A DNA stretch of 64,000 nt from CAYVAP01 sp964343195 (GCA_964343195.1 CAYFIR010000008.1:65697-129696), one strand, 5' to 3'; positions 9,157 through 18,959 are shown, numbered from the stretch's first letter. Notes: generated from the letters alone by a model not told the origin. Made by a program: numbers and translations.

Positions 9157-9660
9157 ATGGAAGGATTCATCGGAGAAATCCGACTATTCGCTGGCAATTT
9201 TCCTCCTCGCAATTGGTTCTTTTGCGAAGGTCAACTTCTATCGATTGCTCAATATACCGCCATGTTCTCCATCCTGGGAACTACCTATGGAGGTGATGGC
9301 CGCACCACATTCGCACTCCCCAACCTCAAGGGACGGGTAGCCGTCGGAGAGGGAAATGGGCCCGGACTCAGCTATCTCAAGTTGGGCCAGCCTGGTGGCG
9401 CTCCATCTATTACCCTCAATGCCACCCAACTCCCGGCCCACACGCATAACCTGCGAGGCCTGGATGCAGAAGGGACGACTGCGAGCCCAGCCGGGGCATA
9501 CCTGGCAGAAGGCTCTGATGATGTTTTCAGCAATCAGTCCAACGTTGCAATGGCCCCTACGACCAATACAGGTGGCAACCAGCCACATGAAAACCGTCAG
9601 CCCTATTTGGCAAGCAGCTATATCATCTGCTTCCAGGGCACCTATCCTCAGCGTTCATAG
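9157..9660 (+). CDS. Phage tail collar domain protein, copy 3
   Basis: Third 167-residue collar protein, with GEIRLFAGNFPPRNWFFCEG, YGGDGRTTFALPNLKGRVAV and a C-terminal SYIICFQGTYPQRS. It is closer to copy 2 than to copy 1 in the terminal residues. The gene starts 30 bp after copy 2, so the spacing of all three is the same. A hairpin follows 15 bp after its stop. Same family and uncertainty as the other copies. Confidence 0.92.
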   Translation: MEGFIGEIRLFAGNFPPRNWFFCEGQLLSIAQYTAMFSILGTTYGGDGRTTFALPNLKGRVAVGEGNGPGLSYLKLGQPGGAPSITLNATQLPAHTHNLRGLDAEGTTASPAGAYLAEGSDDVFSNQSNVAMAPTTNTGGNQPHENRQPYLASSYIICFQGTYPQRS

Positions 9661-9674
9661 CAAGTGTAAAATCC

Positions 9675-9700
9675 TGCCCCCTGAGCATTCTCAGGGGGCA
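9675..9700. terminator. Hairpin ending the collar operon
   Basis: A perfect 11-bp inverted repeat (9675-9685 with 9690-9700; TGCCCCCTGAG arms) with a 4-base loop lies 15 bp after copy 3. It lacks a proper T-run on the plus strand, so it may slow polymerase or protect the 3' end rather than terminate alone. Confidence 0.55.
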
Positions 9701-9959
9701 AAATGATTTATTACGAAAATAGGTACATTTTGCAGTATTATTCATACAAATAATGACTATTATATCAAATGTAATTTTTCCAAAAAATATACTTCCACTT
9801 CTCCGGATCAAGTTCGGACAAGTGAAAAAAGAACCGCATCCCCCAGGGATGCTCTTGCCTTTTGACTCCTTGACTTCGCCCAAAATCCCTGCGCAAGCCA
9901 TGGTGTTTTAATCCCTCTACATTCCTAAAATTGACTTCACCCCAAAATTCTGTGTTCAC

Positions 9960-12812
9960 ATGAACCATCAATTTCCCCTGTCAAAAACCTTGTTCCACCC
10001 TGGCCTATGGGCCGGGCTGCTGCTACTGCTATTGAGTGGAGCCATCCCTAACAGGGTGGCCGCGCAGACGACCCTCGCAGTAGGCGATATCGCCTTCTTA
10101 GAATTATCAGGCGATTCCCCTGACCGTTTCGCGTTTGTTCTACTTACGGATATAGACGCAGGTACTGCCATCCGCTTTACGGATGCCGGTTGGCGGACGG
10201 GCCTTGGCTTCTCTACGAGCGGCGAAAACGGAGTGATTACCTGGACCGCCACCGCGGCCCTGCCCGCAGGAAATATCATCCAGGTTAACATTGACAATAC
10301 CAATAATGCAGCCAGCACTAACAACGGCACCGCCAACTTTGGATTCTTTACAGGCGAGTCCAACTCTGAGTTTAGTTTGGCGGTCTCTGGCGACCAAATC
10401 TTCGCCTGGCAGGCCCCCAACAACGATCGCCCAACGACGGCAAACTTTAGCCCCATCGCCGCGATTAATGGGGCTTCCACGGGTTGGTCTGGTTTAATCT
10501 CATCCGCAAACGCCCTGGACTCCAATACATCCGATCTCCCCTCTTCCCTGACTGACGGGGTCAATGCTGTCTCTGTAGGCGCTGGTCCTGGCCCACAAGA
10601 TGAGTGGGACAATGTACAGTTTGCCCTGGGTTGCTCGAGCCTGGCGAATAAAACCCGAGAGCAGATACTGCCCATCATCAACAATGACGCCAACTGGACC
10701 GGGTCCAACAGTGCATTTGCCCAGTCATATCCCGGCACCAGTGGCGGTTGCAACAGCTTTGTGGTTACTCCACCGACCCCCGTCGACACTGCCCCTCCTG
10801 TCATCGCTGGCTGCCCTGGCGGCATTACGCTGTATGCAGATGCCAACTGTCAGGGTACCCTTGGCGACCTGACTGGTCTGGTCAACGCAGTAGATGCCGT
10901 AGATGGCCCTGTAGCTGTTACCCAGCAGCCATCTGCCAGTACGGTCCTGACCGGAGCAGGCATACAGTCTATTGTGGTGCTGACCGCGACAGATGCTGCT
11001 GGTAATGCTGCCACCTGTACCTTCCTGGCCACGCTAGTAGACAACATTTCACCGGTAGCCGTGCCTCAAAACATTACCGTCTACCTTGGCGGTTCGGGTG
11101 CGGCACCGATTACAGCTGCTGATGTAGACAATGGAAGCTTTGACAACTGCGCCCTTGCCAGTTTGTCGGTCAGTCCTAATACCTTTGGGTGTGGGGACTT
11201 AGGGCCTCGCTCCGTGACCCTCACCGCTATCGATGCCTCAGGCAATTTTGATACAGCCACGGCCATCGTAACGGTCGTGGACACCGTCTCGCCTGTACTG
11301 CCTATCCTGTATGCTCCGCTGGACCTTCCGGCTACGGCCAATTGTAACGCGATCCTACCCGACCTACGCCCTGCAACCAATGCCTGGGTTGAAAACTGTG
11401 GCATGGCCTCGGTCATTCAGGTCCCGGCGCCCGGCACCCCTATTTCAGGATCCACTACGGTTACCTTCATTGGATTGGACCTTTCTGGCAATAGTGGAAC
11501 GGCCACTCGTCTGGTGAATGTAACGGGGACTAGCCCCATTCAAACCAATATCTCTGCCGTGAGTTGCAACCCTGCTGATGTAGGGGTAGATACGACCATT
11601 CTGGTCAGCAAAGCAGGTTGTGATAGCGTCGTCATTACCAATACCACGCTGCTACCTAGTGATGTGACCAACATATTTGCGACTACCTGTGACCCTACTC
11701 AGGCAGGCCAGAGCATGGACATTCTCACCAATCAGTATGGATGTGATAGTGTGGTCATTACCAATACCACTTTGTTGGCAAGCGATACCACCAGGATCAA
11801 TGTCTCAACCTGCGATCCATCAGAGGTTGATTCTGATACCACCTTCCTGACCAATCAAAACGGCTGTGACAGCCTCGTGATTACCAACACCAACCTCGTG
11901 GCATCACCCGAGGCTCCCACGGACCTCTCCGTCAACAATGATACTGCCTTTGTGGTGTCCCTGAGGTGGAAGGATAATTCGCAACTGGAAGATGGATTCA
12001 TTATCTATCGTGGGCTCAATGGAGCCACCCCAACCAACTATGACACGGTCCCAGCCAATTACACCTTCTACTACGATGAGGTAGGAAATGATGAGGCGAC
12101 CTATCAGGTGGCGGCATACGCAGGAGACTGCTCCAGTGGAACCCCATCTACTACCACACAATCCGCCAGCTATAGCCTACTTGGATTTGATCCATTGGTA
12201 TTGAGCTTTGTTTGCTATGACGCAAATTCCGACTCACTCACCTGGAGTGTCAGCAACCCAAATGGGCAGTTCATCCCATTCATTTGGGCTCAATGGTGGA
12301 GCGATGATCGTGATACCCTTTACGCAGTCCCTAACGCCTCGGTCATGTTCAAAACCAAGGACCTTACTGGTGTGCAAACCTGGGGCTGGGATCCCAACAT
12401 TACCGGAATCTGGTACTGGGGGCCTGATCTGCTGACCGTATCTCAGGAGATATTTACGGTGGACCTTTCTCAGGCTTGCAACAACAACCGTCTGAGCAAT
12501 CTCCTCCCTGCTCCGCAGGCCCACCGCACTCCTGCCTCGATAGAGATCAAGCCAGATATGGAAGCCGCCCTTGCGAGCATGATCCAGGTGTCTCCCAACC
12601 CATTTAACAGCTACGTCCTCATAGAAGGCAAAGGCTATGATCAGACGGCTACTTACCGGGTATTCAACCAATTGGGGCAGCAGGTCGCTGTAAAAGCAGG
12701 TAACCTGTCAGCTACCACCAAAATGGACCTCGATAACCTGACCGAGGGCGTTTACCTGCTGCAGGTAGAAGCGTTTGGTGTCAGCTATACCCAGAAGATC
12801 GTGAAGCAGTAA
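9960..12812 (+). CDS. Large T9SS-secreted protein with HYR-like and Cys repeats
   Basis: 950 residues with a signal peptide ending VAAQ (about residue 36). The N-terminal domain (AVGDIAFLELSGDSPDRFAF onward, about 38-240) resembles the lamin-tail/ExeM-type beta domain. HYR-like units follow (about 275-520), then three 41-residue repeats (see separate entry), an FN3-like unit (LRWKDNSQLEDGFIIYRG), the PFIWAQWW domain and a sorting domain (VSPNPFNSYVLIEG to the end). Secretion by the T9SS to the surface is inferred from this tail. The C-terminal 290 residues correspond module by module to the cargo at 4199, and the two bracket the collar genes. No catalytic motif was recognised. Confidence 0.92.
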   Translation: MNHQFPLSKTLFHPGLWAGLLLLLLSGAIPNRVAAQTTLAVGDIAFLELSGDSPDRFAFVLLTDIDAGTAIRFTDAGWRTGLGFSTSGENGVITWTATAALPAGNIIQVNIDNTNNAASTNNGTANFGFFTGESNSEFSLAVSGDQIFAWQAPNNDRPTTANFSPIAAINGASTGWSGLISSANALDSNTSDLPSSLTDGVNAVSVGAGPGPQDEWDNVQFALGCSSLANKTREQILPIINNDANWTGSNSAFAQSYPGTSGGCNSFVVTPPTPVDTAPPVIAGCPGGITLYADANCQGTLGDLTGLVNAVDAVDGPVAVTQQPSASTVLTGAGIQSIVVLTATDAAGNAATCTFLATLVDNISPVAVPQNITVYLGGSGAAPITAADVDNGSFDNCALASLSVSPNTFGCGDLGPRSVTLTAIDASGNFDTATAIVTVVDTVSPVLPILYAPLDLPATANCNAILPDLRPATNAWVENCGMASVIQVPAPGTPISGSTTVTFIGLDLSGNSGTATRLVNVTGTSPIQTNISAVSCNPADVGVDTTILVSKAGCDSVVITNTTLLPSDVTNIFATTCDPTQAGQSMDILTNQYGCDSVVITNTTLLASDTTRINVSTCDPSEVDSDTTFLTNQNGCDSLVITNTNLVASPEAPTDLSVNNDTAFVVSLRWKDNSQLEDGFIIYRGLNGATPTNYDTVPANYTFYYDEVGNDEATYQVAAYAGDCSSGTPSTTTQSASYSLLGFDPLVLSFVCYDANSDSLTWSVSNPNGQFIPFIWAQWWSDDRDTLYAVPNASVMFKTKDLTGVQTWGWDPNITGIWYWGPDLLTVSQEIFTVDLSQACNNNRLSNLLPAPQAHRTPASIEIKPDMEAALASMIQVSPNPFNSYVLIEGKGYDQTATYRVFNQLGQQVAVKAGNLSATTKMDLDNLTEGVYLLQVEAFGVSYTQKIVKQ
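11544..11906 (+). repeat. Three 41-residue coding repeats
   Basis: Three consecutive units of about 123 bp encode TNIxxxxCDP...xxL(T/S)NQxGCDS(V/L)VITNTxL. Each has two conserved Cys residues. Similar C..P/GCDS repeats are common in secreted Saprospiria proteins. Confidence 0.8.
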
Positions 12813-12843
12813 GCTAAGCTGAACTTACCGTGACCATGAACAG

Positions 12844-12876
12844 AGGCGGGCCATCGGGCTCGCCTTTGTTGTTTTT
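12844..12876 (+). terminator. Terminator after T9SS gene
   Basis: A 9-bp stem with one G-T pair (12844-12852 with 12857-12865) is followed by a T-rich run to 12876, 32 bp after the stop codon. Confidence 0.65.
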
Positions 12877-12940
12877 GAATCCTTCTCCTCCTGCCCTGGT
12901 CTTTTCTTTTTTTGGTTAATTTGGAGAAAAATACCTGAGC

Positions 12941-14314
12941 ATGACGCTGTGGCCCTGGCGAGTACTGGGAGCAATCTGGCTCCCCATCCTGTTTGTTGCC
13001 TGTAGTGCTGAACCCGACTCTGGAGTAGGTGAGCTACCCGAGCAGGTGACGTTCAATGAGCACATCGCACCGATTGTGCATCAGAATTGCATGCCCTGCC
13101 ACCGCCCTAACAGCGCAGGGCCGTTCAACCTGATTTCCTACCAGGATGTGAGCAAGCGGGCCAAAATGGTCGCCTACGTCACGGGCATTCGATACATGCC
13201 TCCCTGGCCAGCAGACCCTGAGTACCGGCATTTTGCCAATGAAAAAGTCCTCACGGATCGACAAATCCAGCTAATACGCCGCTGGTATGAGCAGGGAGCA
13301 CCAGAGGGCGATCCTGCCCTGGCTCCTACCCCACCCGATTATCCAGACAGCTCCTATCTGGGCAAACCGGATCTGGTCATCGCCATGGACGAAGCCATAC
13401 CCATCACTGGTAACAACCGCGATAAATTCCTCTACGTCAAGCTCCCCTACGAAATCCCACAGGATACCTTTATCCGGGCCATCGAATTCATTCCCGGAAA
13501 TCGCAAAGCCGTCCACCACATGAATGGGCATCTGATCAGCTACCAGCCAGGCCGGAAGACCGAGGACAGCACGGGGCTTTGGTACCTCGACCGTGAATCC
13601 GTCGCCAACGACGAGGCTTATCCGATGCTGGGGTTGCTCAATGACGATGGCACTTACCCTGAGCTTACTCCGCTGGTCTGCAACTACCTGCCGGGAGTAG
13701 AGCCAGCCGTTTACCCTCCAAACGTCGGGGGCTACCGCATGAAGGCTCAGGGGGCCATCCTGATGAATGACCTGCACTACGGTCCCCTGCCTGTGGATAC
13801 CTTCGATCAATCGCGATTCAATATATTTTTCGCAGAAAAAGCCCCGGAGCGCCCCACCATGGAAATCCAGTTGGGGACACTCGGCATTTCGGATGTGGTA
13901 CCCCGTCTGGTGATCCCACCAGATACGGTCATGACCTTCCATACCCGGGCGGTAATACGAGAGGATATTTCGCTGCTGACGGTCAATCCGCACATGCACC
14001 TGCTGGGCAAGAGCTTTAAGGCCTGGGCGATCCCTCCACAGGGAGACACCATCCCGCTGGTGCACATCCCGGCCTGGGATTTTCGCTGGCAGTATTTCTA
14101 CACGTTTGAAAAAATGCTCCGAATTCCGGCTGGTTCCATAATCGAGGTAGAAGCCGTATTTGACAACACCCTCGACAACCCCAACAACCCCTACAACCCT
14201 CCCCGTACCATCGCCGAGCGAAACGGCTCTATGCGAACAACCGATGAGATGCTGCAATTTATCCTGACCTATGTCCCCTATCGACCAGGCGACGAAGAGG
14301 TCTCACTCCAGTAA
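12941..14314 (+). CDS. Cytochrome c / copper-monooxygenase-like lipoprotein
   Basis: 457 residues. The signal sequence ends in a lipobox-like LFVACSAEP, so a lipoprotein is likely. A cytochrome c domain follows: heme-binding CMPCH (about residues 52-56), with MPPWP (about 87-91) as the probable region of the axial Met. The larger C-terminal part contains KAVHHMNGHL (about 189-198) and NPHMHLLGKSF (about 349-359), His/Met motifs that resemble the copper sites of type II ascorbate-dependent monooxygenases. This two-part layout is known in periplasmic proteins of Bacteroidota and Planctomycetota; the substrate is not known. It stands alone between terminators. The copper-domain call is weaker than the heme call. 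Confidence 0.75.
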   Translation: MTLWPWRVLGAIWLPILFVACSAEPDSGVGELPEQVTFNEHIAPIVHQNCMPCHRPNSAGPFNLISYQDVSKRAKMVAYVTGIRYMPPWPADPEYRHFANEKVLTDRQIQLIRRWYEQGAPEGDPALAPTPPDYPDSSYLGKPDLVIAMDEAIPITGNNRDKFLYVKLPYEIPQDTFIRAIEFIPGNRKAVHHMNGHLISYQPGRKTEDSTGLWYLDRESVANDEAYPMLGLLNDDGTYPELTPLVCNYLPGVEPAVYPPNVGGYRMKAQGAILMNDLHYGPLPVDTFDQSRFNIFFAEKAPERPTMEIQLGTLGISDVVPRLVIPPDTVMTFHTRAVIREDISLLTVNPHMHLLGKSFKAWAIPPQGDTIPLVHIPAWDFRWQYFYTFEKMLRIPAGSIIEVEAVFDNTLDNPNNPYNPPRTIAERNGSMRTTDEMLQFILTYVPYRPGDEEVSLQ

Positions 14315-14455
14315 TAGAGGGTTCCTTCGGGAGATTTACCGCGTTCACGCTATCCCTGCAGACCGACACGCATCATACTCGGCTCGACAGGGTTCTTTGT
14401 GGTGAACAACACGCCCATCGCGTGGACTTGCAGTTACCACATCACCACAGTATTC

Positions 14456-15028
14456 ATGTTCAGAACCTTACTATTGCTGGGGAGCCTCTGGTTTACGGCT
14501 TCTCTCTGGGCTCAAACAGGGCCTCGCATTACCCTTTCCGTCTCCAATGAGCAGGTTTCACTGCCCATGACCCGATTTGCCCCCTTTCACCCGGGACTTG
14601 AGCTTACCTACACGGCAGCCGCTGTTGAAACCTCTTATGGCTCTCGTGGGTGGCAGGCGTCAGCGGGTGGCTATTTCCACGGATTCCCAACTCAGGGGGC
14701 CTATCTGCGGGGGGCGTACCAGTGGCAGTGGCAGCCCATTCCCCAACTGGGACTCTCCGTCGCGCCTGGCATCGGCTACCTGCACACCTGGACTGCTCAG
14801 CCCGTTTACTGGCCGAATGAGGCCGGAGTTTACGAGGAGGTTAACAACTGGGGCAGGCCCGAGGTCATGGCTGAAGTCGGCTTTGGCATTGCCCTCTGGC
14901 CTCAAAACCGGCTATCGCCGACGCTGGGCTATCGCTTCGCCGTTGAAGCTCCATTTTCTACCGTCATTCCATTTTTGCCCCGAAACTTCTACCAAATCGG
15001 ACTTACCTACCAACTCCCTTCATCATGA
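14456..15028 (+). CDS. Exported outer-membrane-type beta protein
   Basis: From the ATG at 14456 the product has a clean signal peptide (MFRTLLLLGSLWFTASLWAQ) and a 170-residue mature part with alternating aromatic and polar strands, ending in FYQIGLTYQLPSS. That is typical of a small outer-membrane barrel. The reading frame is open further up to a GTG at 14399, but that would bury the signal peptide. Its TGA overlaps the ATG of the next gene (ATGA, 15025-15028), so the two are probably translated together. Family not recognised. Confidence 0.75.
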   Translation: MFRTLLLLGSLWFTASLWAQTGPRITLSVSNEQVSLPMTRFAPFHPGLELTYTAAAVETSYGSRGWQASAGGYFHGFPTQGAYLRGAYQWQWQPIPQLGLSVAPGIGYLHTWTAQPVYWPNEAGVYEEVNNWGRPEVMAEVGFGIALWPQNRLSPTLGYRFAVEAPFSTVIPFLPRNFYQIGLTYQLPSS

Positions 15029-16197
15029 AATATTCCATCCTGATTACCTTCGCCATCGCCCTGCTGTCCTGGAGCTGCAACCGATATGAGCTTCCGCCCC
15101 AGACACAGTATGACTGTGATCCTGAGGCCAATACATGGGACCTGCATCCTCAGGCAGCTGACTTCGAATCGCTTTTAACTGATTATCAGACTGGCAACCT
15201 GATCGGGGTCAGCATGTATATCTCCAACCAAAACGGAGAATGGGCCGGAGCCTCAGGCAAAGCCAGCCTGGAACACGACTTAGACCTACAGACCTGCCAT
15301 CGTTTTTTGATCGCGAGCATTTCCAAGGTGTTCACTGCTACGGTGATTCACGCTCTCGTCGATGAGGGCGTCTGGCAACTGGACGATCCCATTCGCAACT
15401 GGCTGCACCCCGATACGGTCAACCGCCTGGAAAATGCCGATGTGGCCACCCTCCGACAGCTGCTGGATCACACCGCCGGCATGGCCGACTATTACACGGT
15501 GACTTTTGAGTTGGATCGCCTCAATCGGGTGAACAACAACTGGACTCAGGAGGAAGTGCTGAGCTACATGATGGGAAAGCCTGCTACTCATCCGGCGGGA
15601 GAGACCTATTACTACTCCAATGGGAACTATGTGCTCCTGGCCATTCTGGCCGAGCGCGCCACCGGCAAAAAGATGGCTGACCTGTACGACCGCTATGTTT
15701 TTGAGCCGCTGGGGTTGAGCAGCGCTTATTACAGCGGGTTCGAGGATCCCATTCCTACTGGAACGGCTCAGGGATATGGACAGCTCTACCGAAAGGGCAT
15801 GACCAATACCCAACCGCTTTATCAGGATGAACTCAAAACCGGCGACGGAGGCATCGCTATCAATGCAGCTGACCTGGGAAGGTTCCTGGAGGCACTGGGA
15901 GAGGGGCAGTTACTCAGCGAGAGCAGTTGGGATGCCATGGCCAACTGGGAGGACCTGCCCGAGGACTGGGTATGGGAGACACTGGGCCACACAAAAAACG
16001 GAGCGGGACTGGAATATTTTGAGACCGCACAGGGGCCTGCCTTTGGGCACACGGGTGCCGTTGATGGCATGCTCTCGATCGCCATGCACTTCATCGAAAC
16101 CGGAGAAACCATGGTACTGCTGCAAAACGAGGCCAGCTATGGAGATACCAGGATCAACCTTTGGCTGGCAGCTGAGGAGCTATTATTTACTGAATAG
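15025..16197 (+). CDS. Serine beta-lactamase-fold hydrolase, lipoprotein
   Basis: 390 residues of the beta-lactamase/penicillin-binding class C-like superfamily (S12). A lipobox ends at Cys18 (LLSWSC). The nucleophile motif SISK is near residue 98, YSN near residue 197 and the third motif is HTG near residue 341 (FGHTGAVDGM). These are the S-x-x-K, Y-x-N and H/K-T-G triad of the family. Members act as D-Ala peptidases, esterases or peptidases in the periplasm; which one cannot be told from sequence. The start overlaps the upstream barrel gene by 4 bp. A strong terminator follows at 16231. Confidence 0.88.
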   Translation: MKYSILITFAIALLSWSCNRYELPPQTQYDCDPEANTWDLHPQAADFESLLTDYQTGNLIGVSMYISNQNGEWAGASGKASLEHDLDLQTCHRFLIASISKVFTATVIHALVDEGVWQLDDPIRNWLHPDTVNRLENADVATLRQLLDHTAGMADYYTVTFELDRLNRVNNNWTQEEVLSYMMGKPATHPAGETYYYSNGNYVLLAILAERATGKKMADLYDRYVFEPLGLSSAYYSGFEDPIPTGTAQGYGQLYRKGMTNTQPLYQDELKTGDGGIAINAADLGRFLEALGEGQLLSESSWDAMANWEDLPEDWVWETLGHTKNGAGLEYFETAQGPAFGHTGAVDGMLSIAMHFIETGETMVLLQNEASYGDTRINLWLAAEELLFTE

Positions 16198-16230
16198 CAG
16201 CGATTTATCCATCAGAAGGGTTTTTTGATT

Positions 16231-16281
16231 AAAATCATCCCGCAGAGTGGCATAAAAGACCATTTGCGGGATGATTTTTGC
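16231..16281 (+). terminator. Strong terminator after hydrolase gene
   Basis: A perfect 14-bp stem (16231-16244 with 16265-16278) with a 20-base loop; the 3' arm ends in a T-run. Confidence 0.8.
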
Positions 16282-16353
16282 AGATTTTCCCTTTAGCCAA
16301 TAGCGGGACTACTCCGCGGGTTATTCAATTCTCTAACTAATTAATCCTCTACG

Positions 16354-16791
16354 ATGAAAAACATCATGGTGGCCATAGACTTTGAGTCTGGTGCCCTCGA
16401 ATTGCTCAGACAGGCTGAAACTTTGGCCAAAGGCCTGGAAGCAAAAATATGGTTGATCCACGTTGCGGCTCCCGACCCGGACTTTGTAGGTCTTGATGCA
16501 GGTCCCCAGACTGTCAGGGATCAGCGCGCCGATGAGCTACATGATGAGCACCAGAAAATACAGACCTGGGCAGACCAACTCGCAAAGAAAGGCATTGAAG
16601 CAGAAGCCCTTCTGGTACAGGGATCTACCGTAAAAACCATCAAGCAGAAGCAGGAAGAGCTGAATATTGACCTCCTGGTAATTGGCTCCCATCAACATGG
16701 CTGGCTATTCCAGACTCTGCTGGGAAGTACCCGGGACGAATTGCTAAAAAACCACGAAATACCCGTGCTACTGGTCCCCATGCCCAATTGA
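16354..16791 (+). CDS. Single-domain universal stress protein
   Basis: 145 residues, a single UspA domain: KNIMVAIDFESGALELLRQ at the N-terminus and the nucleotide-loop sequence GSHQHGWLFQTLLGSTRDELL (about 112-132; G-x2-G-x9-GS) close to the C-terminus, then HEIPVLLVP. The complete loop suggests ATP binding, unlike the tandem protein at 1352. Cytoplasmic, stress- or starvation-related. It is preceded by a terminator and so has its own promoter. Confidence 0.92.
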   Translation: MKNIMVAIDFESGALELLRQAETLAKGLEAKIWLIHVAAPDPDFVGLDAGPQTVRDQRADELHDEHQKIQTWADQLAKKGIEAEALLVQGSTVKTIKQKQEELNIDLLVIGSHQHGWLFQTLLGSTRDELLKNHEIPVLLVPMPN

Positions 16792-16974
16792 GCCTGAGGC
16801 ATTAAGAATGGCCCTCAAATGAACGTCCCCAGCCGGGGACTATTCCCGATTCCACACTTCGTTGTCACCCATTTTATCCTGCTATCAGCTAAGTTTTGGC
16901 GGTAGTAGGAAAAGGGTGTATTTTCAGGCTTTGGATTATTGCTGGTTGCTGATTAGTCATAACTCCCTTGCCTT

Positions 16975-17406
16975 ATGTTCTGGTTTGAATCTAGAAAAAG
17001 TAAAGAGCGAAAGAGCCGCTTTAGCCAACTGGTGGACATGGCTCTAGCCGATGGAGAATTGGACCCTGCGGAACAGGACCTCCTGGAGGCTGTTGCGGAA
17101 GGGCTGGAGATATCTCCTGAGGAGTTTGATAAAATTCTGACCCATCCCGAGCGGATTCCTTTTACCCCCCCCTATGAGCTCGATGATCGGCTGCTACAGT
17201 TTGCAGAGATTGTGGACATGATGGGAGCAGATGAAAAAATCGTATCTGAAGAGCATACACTTGCTCTCAAGGTCGCAGGCCGCCTGGGCATCCCTCCCCA
17301 CAGAGCGCCTGCCCTGATTGATATTGTCCTCAAAGGAATTGATGACCGGACTCCCTGGGACTCTGTGATGGATCAGATGAAGTCTTCTCTCAGAAACCAT
17401 AATTAG
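16975..17406 (+). CDS. TerB-like protein
   Basis: 143 residues. MALADGELDPAEQDLLEAVAE (about residues 23-43) and a second acidic helix with VDMMGADEKIVSEEH (about 80-94) are the paired DG-type, metal-binding helices of the TerB/tellurite-resistance-like fold. Most members are cytoplasmic or membrane-associated and of uncertain role; no ter operon is present here. The ATG at 16975 is chosen; the open frame starting further up at 16862 is in a different frame. Confidence 0.75.
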   Translation: MFWFESRKSKERKSRFSQLVDMALADGELDPAEQDLLEAVAEGLEISPEEFDKILTHPERIPFTPPYELDDRLLQFAEIVDMMGADEKIVSEEHTLALKVAGRLGIPPHRAPALIDIVLKGIDDRTPWDSVMDQMKSSLRNHN

Positions 17407-17459
17407 GTCATGCGATAATCTTCTCTCCCAATTCCAAAACTTCCAACTTATCATCCTTT

Positions 17460-18959
17460 ATGAAGCATTTTTACGCATTGCTGACTTCACTGGTGCTTGC
17501 TATGCCATTCATGGCCTTCGGTCAGTATGGTGGCAAGGCAATCATCCCACAAGAAGACTCCCGCGAGACTTCACTCCGTGCGCTTGAGTCACCAAACCGA
17601 GCTATCCTCTGCGGTCTGGACACTGTACTTTACCCTCTCTTCAAAGCAGCAGATGGGGCCAACCCTACTCAGGTTGACCTATTTGGTCTGATAGACCCCG
17701 GCTACTCACGCATCGGTCAGTTTTACCCTGCACCTGACACGATGATTTTCAATGGGGTGGATTTCTACGCACGCAATGGTGGCATTGATACCGCCGACAT
17801 GAGCATCAAGGTATATCTGGCAGGTATCGACTCCCTACCGACTGGAAGCCCTATTTTCAATTTCAGCTTTGGATTATTGCCAGACACAGTACTGCGGGGT
17901 TATTCGCTCGGTCTACAAAATCCACTGATTGTGCCTGACGACTACATCATCACCATAGAGACGACTGCTTCTGACTCGGTATTCATTGCCTGTTCAGAGT
18001 GGACTATTGGAGAGGGTGACGGCGAGTGGCTGGCAAATGCCGGTGCGGCTGCATTCTGGCAGCGTGGCTACGATGTCTTCATAGACGGAGATCGCTTTGA
18101 CGGTGACGTACTGCTGATGCCTCACGTGGCCTACATTGTAGACCTGGACCAAACTGTAACTCCAGACTGTATCGAGCCTGGTAATGAGATTAGCTTTAAC
18201 AGCAGCATTTCCAGCTTTTTCTTTAGTCCGGTTTACAACCGCTTCTATAACCCATACTCCTCCTTCTATTCACCAGACTCCAACTTCACCTGGTACTTTG
18301 GGGACGGAGATAGCTCTTTCCTGGCGAATCCCAAACACACCTACAACTTCACAGCTCCTCTTCCAGATAGTATCGAAGTACAACTAATCGGCCTACACCT
18401 TGGATACTCATTCCTGTGTCCCGATGGCGAAGCCTTCAAATATGAAGTCCAGCCCGCTCCGGATGCATCCTTTACCGTAGATGACAGTACCAAGGCAGAT
18501 ACCTTTATCTTCAGCTTTACAGGTAGTGGTTCCAATCTGGTCTGGGACTTTGGTGATGGCAGCCCTCAGGTAAATGGGGACAGCATGCCTTCTCATAGCT
18601 ATGCAGACTTTGGCGATTATACCGTGACGCTGTTTGCAACCGGCTGCTCTGCAACTGACTCCAGGACCTTCCAGGTTTCGTATCGTGATGCTTCTTCCAT
18701 CCGTGCAGAGGCTCTGACCGACTGGAATGTATATCCTAATCCTACCAGCGGAGAGCTACATATCATGCCCAAGGCATCATTTGGGCAGGTACGTCTGCAA
18801 TTGTTAAATGCTCAGGGACAGGTAGTAGCCAGCCGTGAGATTCAGGCCCTGGCCGACAATGTCCTGGACTGGAATGTTGACTTCCTCCCTGCAGGTATGT
18901 ACTGGCTGGAAATCCAGCGCGAAAATCAGCGTCAGGGAACCAGGGTAATGGTGCGATAG
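17460..18959 (+). CDS. T9SS-secreted protein with PKD domains, copy 1
   Basis: 499 residues with a signal peptide (ending MAFGQ). The N-terminal domain (CGLDTVLYPLFKAADG onward, about 52-245) is shared with the next gene. It is followed by PKD-type domains with WYFGDGDSSF (about 283) and VWDFGDGSPQ (about 361). The C-terminus is a sorting domain (VYPNPTSGELHIMP, about 423, to GTRVMVR). Expected to be displayed or released by the T9SS. It is probably a tandem paralog of the gene at 19119. A terminator follows. No catalytic residues recognised. Confidence 0.9.
   Translation: MKHFYALLTSLVLAMPFMAFGQYGGKAIIPQEDSRETSLRALESPNRAILCGLDTVLYPLFKAADGANPTQVDLFGLIDPGYSRIGQFYPAPDTMIFNGVDFYARNGGIDTADMSIKVYLAGIDSLPTGSPIFNFSFGLLPDTVLRGYSLGLQNPLIVPDDYIITIETTASDSVFIACSEWTIGEGDGEWLANAGAAAFWQRGYDVFIDGDRFDGDVLLMPHVAYIVDLDQTVTPDCIEPGNEISFNSSISSFFFSPVYNRFYNPYSSFYSPDSNFTWYFGDGDSSFLANPKHTYNFTAPLPDSIEVQLIGLHLGYSFLCPDGEAFKYEVQPAPDASFTVDDSTKADTFIFSFTGSGSNLVWDFGDGSPQVNGDSMPSHSYADFGDYTVTLFATGCSATDSRTFQVSYRDASSIRAEALTDWNVYPNPTSGELHIMPKASFGQVRLQLLNAQGQVVASREIQALADNVLDWNVDFLPAGMYWLEIQRENQRQGTRVMVR

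Noticed and set aside
8089..9660. Prophage remnant
   Set aside because: Only collar-domain genes are present; no capsid, portal, terminase, integrase or lysis gene lies near, and both neighbours are T9SS cargos.
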